From an uncultured Flavobacteriaceae bacterium (lineage in GTDB: Bacteria > Bacteroidota > Bacteroidia > Flavobacteriales > Flavobacteriaceae): a stretch of DNA of 50,037 nt. The first letter of the stretch is position 1. Each line of letters starts with the position of its first letter. The position numbers were made by a program, and so were the translations under genes. This document shows positions 26,013 through 32,559 of this stretch, piece after piece. The notes below the pieces were generated by a model. It was not told the DNA's origin. It worked only from the letters and a program-made list of their open reading frames with translations, and searched no databases. Location of the stretch: NCBI GenBank assembly GCA_913030895.1, contig CAJWGK010000008.1, positions 1 through 50,037 of the forward strand. Reading direction: 5' to 3'.

Positions 26013-26650
26013 ATTTTCTTACAAATCATCAGTCCATCTCGAATCGGTAAAAGTAGTGTTTCTAAACGCGGGTCTTTTTTGACCAGTTCGTTAAACTGAA
26101 TGATCCCATGAGTTTCAGAATCAGATTTCTCATTCTTATCCAATACTTTGCCACTCCACAAAACATTATCAGCGATCAAAATCCCACCTTTTTTAATTAG
26201 TGGAACTACCAATTCAAAATAGTTGGGGTAGTTGGATTTATCCGCATCAATAAATACTAAATCTGGCTTTAAGTTGAGTTGAGGAATGATATTTTTGGCT
26301 TCTCCCAAATGGGCAAAAATTTGATTTTTAAACTGAGTTTGGTCAAAGTATTTTTTCTGAAAATCCATTAGCTCTTCATTGATTTCAATGGTATGGATTT
26401 GCCCCTCTTTGTTTAATCCCTCTGCAAGACATAGTGTGGCGTAGCCAGTGTAGGTTCCAATTTCAAGTATGGTTTGAGGTTTAAGCATTTGAGCAATAAA
26501 ACTTAAAAACCTTCCTTGAAAGTGCCCACTTATCATTCGAGGTTGAAGAATTTTCTGGTGGGTTTCTTTATTGAGTTTTTTTAAAAGTTGAGATTCCTCT
26601 TGAGTGTATTTGATGGCATAAGCCATTATATCATCGTTTATGAAATCCAT
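26009..26650 (-). CDS. Family 3 O-methyltransferase (class I SAM)
   Basis: About 213 residues from ATG 26650; a GTG at 26656 would add two residues and overlaps the preceding stop. SAM motif I is ILEIGTYTGYATLCLA. The acidic DLVFIDADKSNYPNYFE and ILIADNVLWSGKVLD are the metal-binding signatures of catechol- and caffeoyl-CoA-type O-methyltransferases. The physiological substrate is unknown. It directly follows the flavin reductase gene. Confidence 0.9.
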   Translation of the reverse strand: MDFINDDIMAYAIKYTQEESQLLKKLNKETHQKILQPRMISGHFQGRFLSFIAQMLKPQTILEIGTYTGYATLCLAEGLNKEGQIHTIEINEELMDFQKKYFDQTQFKNQIFAHLGEAKNIIPQLNLKPDLVFIDADKSNYPNYFELVVPLIKKGGILIADNVLWSGKVLDKNEKSDSETHGIIQFNELVKKDPRLETLLLPIRDGLMICKKI

Positions 26651-26655
26651 TTTCA

Positions 26656-27300
26656 CTAAATGGGTTTAGATTTGGTCGTTAAAATTGCTTTAGGTCTGGC
26701 GTATTCGAGTCTTTTCTCAAGTTTTGGTAGGGCGTAACCATCGAGTCCGTTAATGGTCATTACTTTTCCGTCCTCAAGTTTTACCCAGCCGTCTTCTTTG
26801 AGGAGTTGATCTTCTACAAATATATATTCGATGGCAGCAACAATCAATACACACCCATTTTCTTTAATATCGTATTCGTTTAGGTAGCGGCAACCCAGCT
26901 GAATCGGCGATCCTTTGACAAAAGGTGCATACCAATCGTTTTTGTATTCTGGAGTCAAATCTGTTTGATTGAACTCGGAGATTTCCTCATCGTATTTTGC
27001 GCTGGTATGATGGGCATCTTCTATTTGATCTAGTGTTACATGATTTACGGTAAACACTTGATTTTCCTTAAAATTTTTGTAAGTGTGGCGAGGGACGGTG
27101 TTGGGTCTTAAGGTAAAACTAAGTAAGGCTGGATCACTGCCCAAATGTGTGATAGAACTAAAAATAGCTAAATTTTCGTTTCCTGAATTGGAACGGCTAC
27201 CTATCATATTCGCAGATTTATAGCCTGTAATACTATTGATTAAGTTAAGTCGATAAACCTTTGGAAAGCTTTTGATATCATTCAGGTCAAAATACTTCAT
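26656..27300 (-). CDS. Flavin reductase-like (FMN-binding) family protein
   Basis: A 214-residue protein, starting at ATG 27300 (MKYFDLND) rather than the longer frame to 27333. The Flavin_Reduct-type split-barrel is seen in RSNSGNENLAIFSSITHLGSDPALLSFTLRP, RHTYKNFKENQVFTVNHV, and the central PIQLGCRYL stretch. The family reduces flavin with NAD(P)H or works as an FMN-binding oxidoreductase; no partner monooxygenase is nearby. It is next to the O-methyltransferase (5 nt between coding regions). Confidence 0.85.
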   Translation of the reverse strand: MKYFDLNDIKSFPKVYRLNLINSITGYKSANMIGSRSNSGNENLAIFSSITHLGSDPALLSFTLRPNTVPRHTYKNFKENQVFTVNHVTLDQIEDAHHTSAKYDEEISEFNQTDLTPEYKNDWYAPFVKGSPIQLGCRYLNEYDIKENGCVLIVAAIEYIFVEDQLLKEDGWVKLEDGKVMTINGLDGYALPKLEKRLEYARPKAILTTKSKPI

Positions 27301-27310
27301 AAAAGATGTT

Positions 27311-27511
27311 TTATGTATTAGATTTTTTGTCAAAATAGAGTACTGCAGCTAATAATCCAATGACGATAACAACCAGACCACCTATAAAAAGGTAATGATC
27401 TGATAATTCATTTGTGGACAAAAAGTCGTCTTGGGTTACTTTTAGATCGACAAACCGAATTAGAATCCCTAGGGGAATAAGTAGCAGAAGGAATCGGATT
27501 TTTTTAAACAT
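27311..27511 (-). CDS. Small membrane protein with two transmembrane segments
   Basis: A 66-residue protein. A first hydrophobic segment (about 6-22, RFLLLLIPLGILIRFV) and a second (about 42-60, YLFIGGLVVIVIGLLAAVLYF) enclose a short polar loop. The tail is DKKSNT. I recognise no family. It lies 10 nt upstream of the flavin reductase start and may be the first gene of that operon. Confidence 0.65.
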   Translation of the reverse strand: MFKKIRFLLLLIPLGILIRFVDLKVTQDDFLSTNELSDHYLFIGGLVVIVIGLLAAVLYFDKKSNT

Positions 27512-27571
27512 AGTTTTAGTAAGTTAAAAAGAATTGTTTTTATTGTAAAATAAAAAAAACATTCGATTAAA

Positions 27572-27844
27572 TCATATAGATTTTAAGGAATCGATGGTAA
27601 TTTCTGGGTGTTCAAATGGAATCGTTTTAATGCACTCGAGATGTGCATTTTCAAAATCTTCAAAAGATTTTAAACAATTTTTCACCGAGGGCATTTTATT
27701 TTGCTCTTCAATAAAATTATCTTCACTCAAAATCTTAGTACATAAACAAGCATCAGCCATACCGATTTCGTTATTTTTTTTGGATATAAAAATTACTATT
27801 AGAGTAATTATGAATATAACAAATAATAAAAGTTTTTTGATCAT
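27572..27844 (-). CDS. Small secreted or membrane-anchored hypothetical protein
   Basis: A 90-residue protein. An N-terminal hydrophobic helix (about 4-20, KLLLFVIFIITLIVIFIS) is a signal anchor or signal peptide. The rest is polar with four Cys (two in ACLCTK, one in VKNCLKS, one in HLECIKT), suggesting disulfides outside the cytoplasm. I know no family. It is followed 60 nt later by the next leftward gene and preceded by a long spacer. Confidence 0.55.
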   Translation of the reverse strand: MIKKLLLFVIFIITLIVIFISKKNNEIGMADACLCTKILSEDNFIEEQNKMPSVKNCLKSFEDFENAHLECIKTIPFEHPEITIDSLKSI

Positions 27845-27886
27845 GATATTTTAAAGCTAAGCATTTTAATAGTCAATGAATATATT

Positions 27887-27924
27887 AGAAAAAAATTGGG
27901 CGAGATGAAGATTCCCGCCCAATT
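27887..27924 (-). terminator. Leftward rho-independent terminator with no assigned gene
   Basis: AATTGGGCG (27894-27902) and CGCCCAATT (27916-27924) form a perfect 9-bp stem with a 13-nt loop. On the minus strand it is followed by a run of T (complement of 27889-27895). It should end a leftward transcript, but no leftward gene is visible between it and 28784, so an unannotated RNA is possible. Confidence 0.65.
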
Positions 27925-28077
27925 CACGAAATAATAAAAAAACCAAACAATTAAATTAACTAAACTAAGTGTGTTATTCTTTAAGAATATAACTTAATAA
28001 TACTGCTAAAATAATTTGGTATTTTATTAATCTTTGTCAGACAAATGTTTAATTTATTCTTTTTGTCACTTAAACAA

Positions 28078-28109
28078 TTTTCTAATTAATTTTTTTAATA
28101 ATTAGAAAA
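28078..28109. repeat. Perfect 11-bp inverted repeat
   Basis: TTTTCTAATTA (28078-28088) and TAATTAGAAAA (28099-28109) flank a 10-nt AT spacer. All but two base pairs are A/T, so stability is low. It may be an incidental product of base composition. Confidence 0.4.
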
Positions 28110-28328
28110 ATACAATAGTCCAAAATGAGGATTATTCAATAAAATGATTGATTCCTAAAGATTAGTTGCTCTTCTTTGACCAAAAAACAGATATAACTGT
28201 TTATTTTTTAATAGTATTTTCATATTGTTTAGCTTTTGAGCGTTTAATTCTAATATCAAGGATCACTAAAAAGTATCATTTGTTTAATTTCTGAAACTAA
28301 ATACTGTTTGCTTAGTTATGTCGACGCT

Positions 28329-28403
28329 TTAGTTTTATCTCAATAGGTTTAGAGTGCTAACTTGAAAGGGTCAAGGTCATGAGTTTTAATCCAGTAGCAC
28401 CCA
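28329..28403 (+). pseudogene. Decayed tRNA-Val copy
   Basis: This stretch aligns without gaps to the intact tRNA-Val at 29609-29683, at a constant offset of 1,280 bp. By my count 75 of 100 positions match over 28331-28430, including the following terminator relic. Conserved blocks include GGTTTAGAG, CTTGA, AAGGTCA and CCAGT. The acceptor 5' strand and the anticodon stem no longer pair, and the anticodon position reads GAA, so it cannot be a working valine tRNA. Its age relative to the intact copy cannot be told from sequence alone. Confidence 0.75.
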
Positions 28404-28406
28404 AAA

Positions 28407-28434
28407 GGGTTTGTAATAAATTGCTAAAGCTTTT
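28407..28434 (+). terminator. Eroded terminator of the tRNA-Val pseudogene
   Basis: AGGGTTTGTAATAAATTGCTAAAGC aligns with the hairpin after the intact tRNA-Val, but several stem pairs are lost and the T tract is down to four. It is listed to show that the duplicated unit included the terminator. Confidence 0.5.
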
Positions 28435-28784
28435 CTAAAATATTTTTTAAACAATCTAAATTGAATATAACTATCTTATACACTCACGACAAAAGTTTTT
28501 TATTATTCAGGAGGCAGGTATAGATGCTTTTAATGTAATTGACACTTGGTGCTTATAACTTGCAAAAGCTACCGAATTGGGGTTATACCTAATGGATTTA
28601 TAATAAGTGGTTTTGATAAGGGAATGATAAAAAAGTAAGCTATTAGGAACGAAATGGTTTGAAGAGTGGTAGCTATATAAAACCGATGAAAAGCAGTTGC
28701 AGAATTTGGTAACAAAGAAGATACAGATAAAGCTTAAGGTATATATACTTTGCTTTTAAAAGAGTTGCGCTTTAAAATAGTAGG

Positions 28785-29147
28785 TCAATAAAGATTCTTC
28801 TTGAAAAAGAAACTTGCCCAAATTGCCTTTGACCAAGCATTTAGGTAAGCGTTTAAAACCAATAGTATTCCAACGATCCAAAGAAAGCAATATAGAACTG
28901 AAAAAGAACTGCTCAATGACCAATAAATAAAAGTGGTAAACATCATTAAACCAACACCTAAAGCATACGCCACATACATTGAACCATAGTAAAAGCTTGG
29001 CTCAATTTTTAAACGGGTTTGACAGTTTGAACAACGGTTCCTAACTCGTATAATTTTGAAGAACAGACGAGGTCGACTTTCTAAAAATTCTCCTTTACAA
29101 CATACAGGACATTTTAATCTAAATATATTAATGAGCGTCAATACCAT
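28785..29147 (-). CDS. DUF983 domain-containing membrane protein
   Basis: A 120-residue protein with two N-terminal zinc-ribbon-like pairs: CPVC (about 14-17) and CSNC (about 39-42). Then follow the family stretch EPSFYYGSMYVAYALGVG and two transmembrane segments (about 55-75 and 80-100). DUF983 is widespread in Bacteroidota and alphaproteobacteria, with no settled function. It lies between the decayed and intact tRNA-Val copies, with long spacers on both sides. Confidence 0.85.
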   Translation of the reverse strand: MVLTLINIFRLKCPVCCKGEFLESRPRLFFKIIRVRNRCSNCQTRLKIEPSFYYGSMYVAYALGVGLMMFTTFIYWSLSSSFSVLYCFLWIVGILLVLNAYLNAWSKAIWASFFFKKNLY

Positions 29148-29552
29148 TATTGATTGATTTTTGATTAGTATTTATTTAGTTTTAATTTGATAATTCTAAC
29201 GAATATCATTGCGATATCTTTAGCAAGCTAAGCACGTTGTTGTGTATTAGTTTAAGATTAAAGGAAATTCAAAGATTTATTTGTTTTGTTGTAGTAAATG
29301 AAATCCTGTAATTATTCTAAGTTATAAAAAACAATGAAAAAAAGTTCAAATTTCGGGCTTTAACAACCCAAAATCAGTTTGATTATTAATCATCAGTTGA
29401 AAATAAGCCATACCCTGGTTAACAACAGAGTAACTACTTCCTTTTTTCTGTTCAACTATTATAATGGAAAGGGTATTTCTACAAGTAAATTCTATAAGCT
29501 AAGATGGGAATTAAGAAAGGAATAAATATCCTATATTTGTTTGCCAAAGGAA

Positions 29553-29560
29553 TAAATTTG
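29553..29560 (+). promoter_or_regulatory. Promoter -7 element of tRNA-Val
   Basis: TAAATTTG is an exact TAnnTTTG match 48 nt before the mature tRNA. It would give a precursor with a leader of roughly 40-45 nt containing the GGGCACTATT direct repeat. Confidence 0.5.
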
Positions 29561-29581
29561 GGCACTATTACGGGCACTATT
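29560..29581 (+). repeat. Direct repeat GGGCACTATT x2
   Basis: GGGCACTATT occurs at 29560-29569 and 29572-29581, separated by 2 nt, 27 nt before tRNA-Val. Such GC-containing short repeats stand out in this AT-rich spacer. They could be a protein-binding site, or arm-type sites left by an integrated element; this is inference. Confidence 0.45.
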
Positions 29582-29608
29582 TTATTCTAGATAACTTAAT
29601 TGGCTTAC

Positions 29609-29683
29609 GGGTGTTTAGCTCAGTTGGTTTAGAGCGCTACCTTGACAGGGTAGAGGTCACCGGTTCGAATCCAGTAACACCCA
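29609..29683 (+). tRNA. tRNA-Val (anticodon GAC)
   Basis: A full cloverleaf can be drawn. Acceptor: GGGTGTT (29609-29615) with AACACCC (29676-29682), discriminator A at 29683. D stem: GCTC/GAGC. Anticodon stem: CTACC/GGTAG with loop TTGACAG, giving anticodon GAC (29644-29646), which reads GUC and GUU valine codons. T arm: ACCGG-TTCGAAT-CCAGT, with one C-A mismatch at 29661/29673. CCA is not encoded. It is followed by a strong terminator and preceded by a -7 element. Confidence 0.95.
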
Positions 29684-29686
29684 CAA

Positions 29687-29717
29687 GGGTTTGCAAGAAG
29701 TTGCAAGCCCTTTTTTT
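29687..29717 (+). terminator. Terminator of tRNA-Val
   Basis: GGGTTTGCAA (29687-29696) pairs with TTGCAAGCCC (29701-29710), one G-T wobble, loop GAAG, followed by seven T. Confidence 0.85.
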
Positions 29718-29786
29718 ATGTTTATAGAACTTTAACCCAATAAAGTATCTCCGCTCTTAAATAATTAATCCTCTTCGGGATAGGAA

Positions 29787-31094
29787 CTATTCCCTTCTGT
29801 AACTGATATAGGATTTTAGTGCTTCTAAGAATGTTTTATTAAGCTTTTTTTCATCAGTCGACATTTCATTATGGCTGATAGGATTTTTTTCTTCAGGATC
29901 ATTTTTAATATTGTAAAACCTGTCTCCAACATATAACTTATATGTGTCATTTCGAACCCACTCTTGGGATTGATGTTTTGGATTTGAACCTCCATCTCGG
30001 TTATACCAGGTATGTATCCAATCTTTTACTCTGCCTTCTTCACCTAATAGTTCAGAATAAAAACTTACCCCGTCTAAATCTAATTCGGGATCGATACTTA
30101 TTCCAGCCGCATCACATATTGTAGGAAAAAAATCGCCTAAATCAACAAGAGCTTTGGAATTTTGATTGGGTTTTATCACACCTTTCCAGCTCGCAATTAA
30201 TGGTACATGGGTACCATTGTCAGTAGTATTTCCTTTTCCTCCAACCACTGATTTGTTGTCCATCATCGAAACAACAGGGACGTCTGTACCGTTATCCCCA
30301 GTAAATAGAATTAAGGTGTTTTCTCTTAATCCTAACTTTTCTAATTGTTTGACAATACGACCAATTGAATAATCCATGTAGGAGACCATATCTCCAAAAT
30401 ACTTCGCGTTCCCCTTATAGGTTTTTGATCCAAGATCATTGGGGTCCCAATCCTCAGAATGGGGGGTAGGATCAAATGGACAATGGGTTAGAATCATCGG
30501 GTAGTACACCAAAAAAGGATCGTCTTTTTTCCTTTTTATGAAGTCATTGATGTAATCTACAACGATATCCGTGGAGTACTCCCCCTTATTTTCATCGTAT
30601 AGCTCTCCATTTATTTCTAGAACAGGGTTGACATATCTTTTGTCTAATCCATCAGCGTTTCTTCCAGTGGTTGTCAATTGCCATAAAATATGTTCGTCAA
30701 ACCCAAAATGATCTGGTAGTGAAACATCTTTTCCAAGTTGCCATTTTCCTGCAATTAAAGTCGCATAGCCTTCTTTTCTAAGGATTTGACTAAAAGTTTT
30801 TTCATTTGGGTCTAAAAAGCCGAACATGGTATGATTTTTCTTGTTAGATCTACCTGTCATCAGACGTACTCTCGAGGGGGTACAGATGGGTTGCGCATGA
30901 CAATTTTCAAATTGGATTCCACTTGCCGCTAGCTCAGTGAGAAAAGGCGTTTTATAAGAAGTTCCTCCATAGGAGTTAAGACACTCATATCCCAGATCAT
31001 CGGCCATTATCATAACGATATTGGGTCGTTTGTCTTTTTGAGCATTGACTAGGAATGAAAAAAATATCAAAAAAGAAAAGATAGAATATTTCAT
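29787..31094 (-). CDS. Secreted S1-type sulfatase
   Basis: Hydrolyses sulfate esters, here probably of sulfated sugars. The 435-residue protein has a signal peptide ending FLVNAQ. The formylglycine motif is CTPSR (71-75), where Cys71 would be converted to formylglycine. Metal ligands are in MADDLGY (about 30-36) and FTGDNGTD (about 252). The second signature reads GKWQLG (116-121), with Gln where His is more usual. No C-terminal type IX domain is visible, and no active formylglycine-generating enzyme lies in the window. It lies 37 nt downstream of an esterase gene in the same direction. Confidence 0.9.
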   Translation of the reverse strand: MKYSIFSFLIFFSFLVNAQKDKRPNIVMIMADDLGYECLNSYGGTSYKTPFLTELAASGIQFENCHAQPICTPSRVRLMTGRSNKKNHTMFGFLDPNEKTFSQILRKEGYATLIAGKWQLGKDVSLPDHFGFDEHILWQLTTTGRNADGLDKRYVNPVLEINGELYDENKGEYSTDIVVDYINDFIKRKKDDPFLVYYPMILTHCPFDPTPHSEDWDPNDLGSKTYKGNAKYFGDMVSYMDYSIGRIVKQLEKLGLRENTLILFTGDNGTDVPVVSMMDNKSVVGGKGNTTDNGTHVPLIASWKGVIKPNQNSKALVDLGDFFPTICDAAGISIDPELDLDGVSFYSELLGEEGRVKDWIHTWYNRDGGSNPKHQSQEWVRNDTYKLYVGDRFYNIKNDPEEKNPISHNEMSTDEKKLNKTFLEALKSYISYRRE

Positions 31095-31131
31095 ATGTAA
31101 TTGATTAAAACTTAGTGTTAATAGGTGTAAA

Positions 31132-32022
31132 TTAATTGTTTTCTATAAAATTTTTTATAATTCGATTAGCCTCTGTTGACATTGAACCAAATCCATGACC
31201 AGCTCCCTGCAACCTGTAATGAATAATTTGTCCATCAAGATAGCTATATTTGAAAAAATTTTGGGGATCCTCCACCGCCATATTATCTGCTATTTCTTCG
31301 CCAGTATATCCCATAGCCTTAGCAAAAATAAAAGCACTGTATTCGGCATCTAAAAATACATATTCTAAAACCCCCTGACCGCCATAGTAGGGGGCTACTT
31401 TGTCATTAGATCCAGCAAGACAAAGAATTTTTCTTCCCTGTTGGGGGACAGATGGAACATTAAATTGATTTTTGTCGGATTGTGCCCAAAATATATTTTC
31501 TCGATATTGAAAAGTATTTAACTGAGAAACCCTACAAACAGCCTTTTTAAAAATATCCTTATCAAGTTCAATCAGAAGTTGATTTACCAATGCAGATCCA
31601 TTGGAACTTCCAATTATCGAAATGTTGGTTGTATCCACATTGTTGAATTTTTTTAGATAAGAAATGACTTCTGCTATGAACTCTACGTCTGGAGCTTTAG
31701 ATCTTTCTTTGCTAATATTCCAGCTTCTCATATAACCTTGAGGAGCGACAAGGATATGATTGTCTAAATAATCAAATTGGTTTATAAAGGAATCGGCACG
31801 TCCACCACCCCCGTGTAAAAGGATTGCGACAGGGTATTTGTCCAATCCGCTGGTCGGTATCTTGGTGAATACACTCCGGGCATAGCCATCTGGTGCTTGT
31901 GACCAATTTTGAACGATTTCAAAAACCTCTGAATCTAGTAACTGAAGACCAGTTTCCATTTCCATGTTTTTTTGACAATAACATAGGTTAAAGGCGAGTA
32001 CAAATAAAAAGTATTTTTTCAT
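31132..32022 (-). CDS. Secreted alpha/beta-hydrolase esterase (PHB depolymerase/LpqC-like)
   Basis: A 296-residue exported protein; the N-terminus is a signal peptide with Cys at 14 and 16, but without a canonical lipobox. The oxyanion region is ILLHGGGG (about 67-74), the nucleophile elbow is GSSNG with Ser140, the acid is in AGSNDKVAPYYGG, and the histidine is in QGAGHGFGS. This pattern is shared by polyhydroxybutyrate depolymerases, feruloyl and acetyl-xylan esterases. Beside a sulfatase, de-esterification of a plant or algal polysaccharide is plausible, but the substrate is not shown by sequence. Confidence 0.82.
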   Translation of the reverse strand: MKKYFLFVLAFNLCYCQKNMEMETGLQLLDSEVFEIVQNWSQAPDGYARSVFTKIPTSGLDKYPVAILLHGGGGRADSFINQFDYLDNHILVAPQGYMRSWNISKERSKAPDVEFIAEVISYLKKFNNVDTTNISIIGSSNGSALVNQLLIELDKDIFKKAVCRVSQLNTFQYRENIFWAQSDKNQFNVPSVPQQGRKILCLAGSNDKVAPYYGGQGVLEYVFLDAEYSAFIFAKAMGYTGEEIADNMAVEDPQNFFKYSYLDGQIIHYRLQGAGHGFGSMSTEANRIIKNFIENN

Positions 32023-32083
32023 TTAAAGCTAATGAGTAAAAAGCTAAAATATAGTCTTTAGTTTTTATATCAACTTTGCTAAA

Positions 32084-32109
32084 ATAAAAAAAGCCTCTGG
32101 ATAGAGGCT
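32084..32109 (-). terminator. Terminator of the small membrane protein gene at 32152
   Basis: AGCCTCT (32092-32098) and AGAGGCT (32103-32109) form a 7-bp stem with a 4-nt loop. On the minus strand a T tract follows (complement of 32085-32091). It separates the 32152-32376 gene from the esterase-sulfatase pair downstream. Confidence 0.8.
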
Positions 32110-32151
32110 GTAAAAAATACATTATTAAGGTCAATTTTTATTAATAGGGAA

Positions 32152-32376
32152 TCAGCCTATGACCTTGGCAATGGTATATCCAATTGCAATGCCCAGAAAA
32201 AACATGATGAGGACTTTACTTGAGAAAAACCAGTTGAATTTATCTTCCCAAGCATCCGGGATAAAATTTTGATTTTCATCTTTTGCAAAGCCTGAGCGGA
32301 TAGAATAACCAGCATACCAATAAACGCCTCCGAATAGGACAGCGAGGAAAACTAAAACAACTAAAATATCTTGCAT
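32152..32376 (-). CDS. Small membrane protein with two transmembrane segments
   Basis: A 74-residue protein. An N-terminal helix (about 3-20, DILVVLVFLAVLFGGVYWYAG) and a C-terminal helix (about 53-72, KVLIMFFLGIAIGYTIAKVIG) flank a polar loop containing DENQNFIPDAWEDKF. That loop resembles one calcium-binding type-3-repeat unit (D-x-N-x-N-x-IPD). I recognise no named family. It is a single-gene unit with its own promoter element, terminator and a phased repeat upstream. Confidence 0.7.
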   Translation of the reverse strand: MQDILVVLVFLAVLFGGVYWYAGYSIRSGFAKDENQNFIPDAWEDKFNWFFSSKVLIMFFLGIAIGYTIAKVIG

Positions 32377-32407
32377 GAGATTTGATTTGGGTAAATATCA
32401 ATATTAG

Positions 32408-32415
32408 CAAATTTA
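32408..32415 (-). promoter_or_regulatory. Promoter -7 element of the 32152-32376 gene
   Basis: The minus strand reads TAAATTTG, an exact TAnnTTTG match, 31 nt before the start codon. The three-copy phased repeat begins directly upstream of it. Confidence 0.6.
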
Positions 32416-32447
32416 ATAAAAACCTGATAAAAACCTAATATAAACCT
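32416..32447 (-). promoter_or_regulatory. Three direct repeats phased at 11 bp (candidate regulator site)
   Basis: On the + strand ATAAAAACCT occurs at 32416-32425 and 32427-32436, and ATATAAACCT at 32438-32447: three copies at exactly 11-bp steps, ending flush against the -7 element of the 32152-32376 gene. On the transcribed strand this is AGGTTTTTAT repeated. Direct repeats of about 11 bp are typical of OmpR/PhoB-type regulator sites. The regulator is unknown, and acs lies on the other side about 110 nt away. Confidence 0.5.
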
Positions 32448-32559
32448 CCTTAGTTAGGTATGTTAATGTGTTTTGAGTCAATACCATAAGTGTTTTCTAA
32501 TGTCATTTAATTTTGAATAAACCCATTGAAAGCTTATGTTTACTTAAATATTTTTAGAA

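Larger units (their letters stand above)
27845..28784. other. 940-nt AT-rich spacer with tRNA and gene remnants
   Basis: No intact gene is visible. It holds a minus-strand terminator (27894-27924) with no gene assigned, a perfect AT-only inverted repeat (28078-28109), a decayed tRNA-Val copy with its terminator relic (28329-28430), and 28441-28784, where short rightward coding-like fragments are split by stops and frame changes. In the otherwise gap-free window this is the clearest scar region. Confidence 0.6.
29148..29608. other. 461-nt intergenic region upstream of tRNA-Val
   Basis: AT-rich and without a convincing gene. The longest rightward frame of note is 28 codons (29504-29590). It contains the tRNA promoter element (29553-29560) and a 10-bp direct repeat (29560-29581). 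Nothing else is supported. Confidence 0.5.

Noticed and set aside
28329-28403. A second functional tRNA, possibly tRNA-Phe because the anticodon position reads GAA.
   Set aside because: The acceptor and anticodon stems do not pair, so it is a relic.
29504-29590. A 28-codon ORF just before tRNA-Val.
   Set aside because: It spans the tRNA promoter element and direct repeat, is short, and has no family features.
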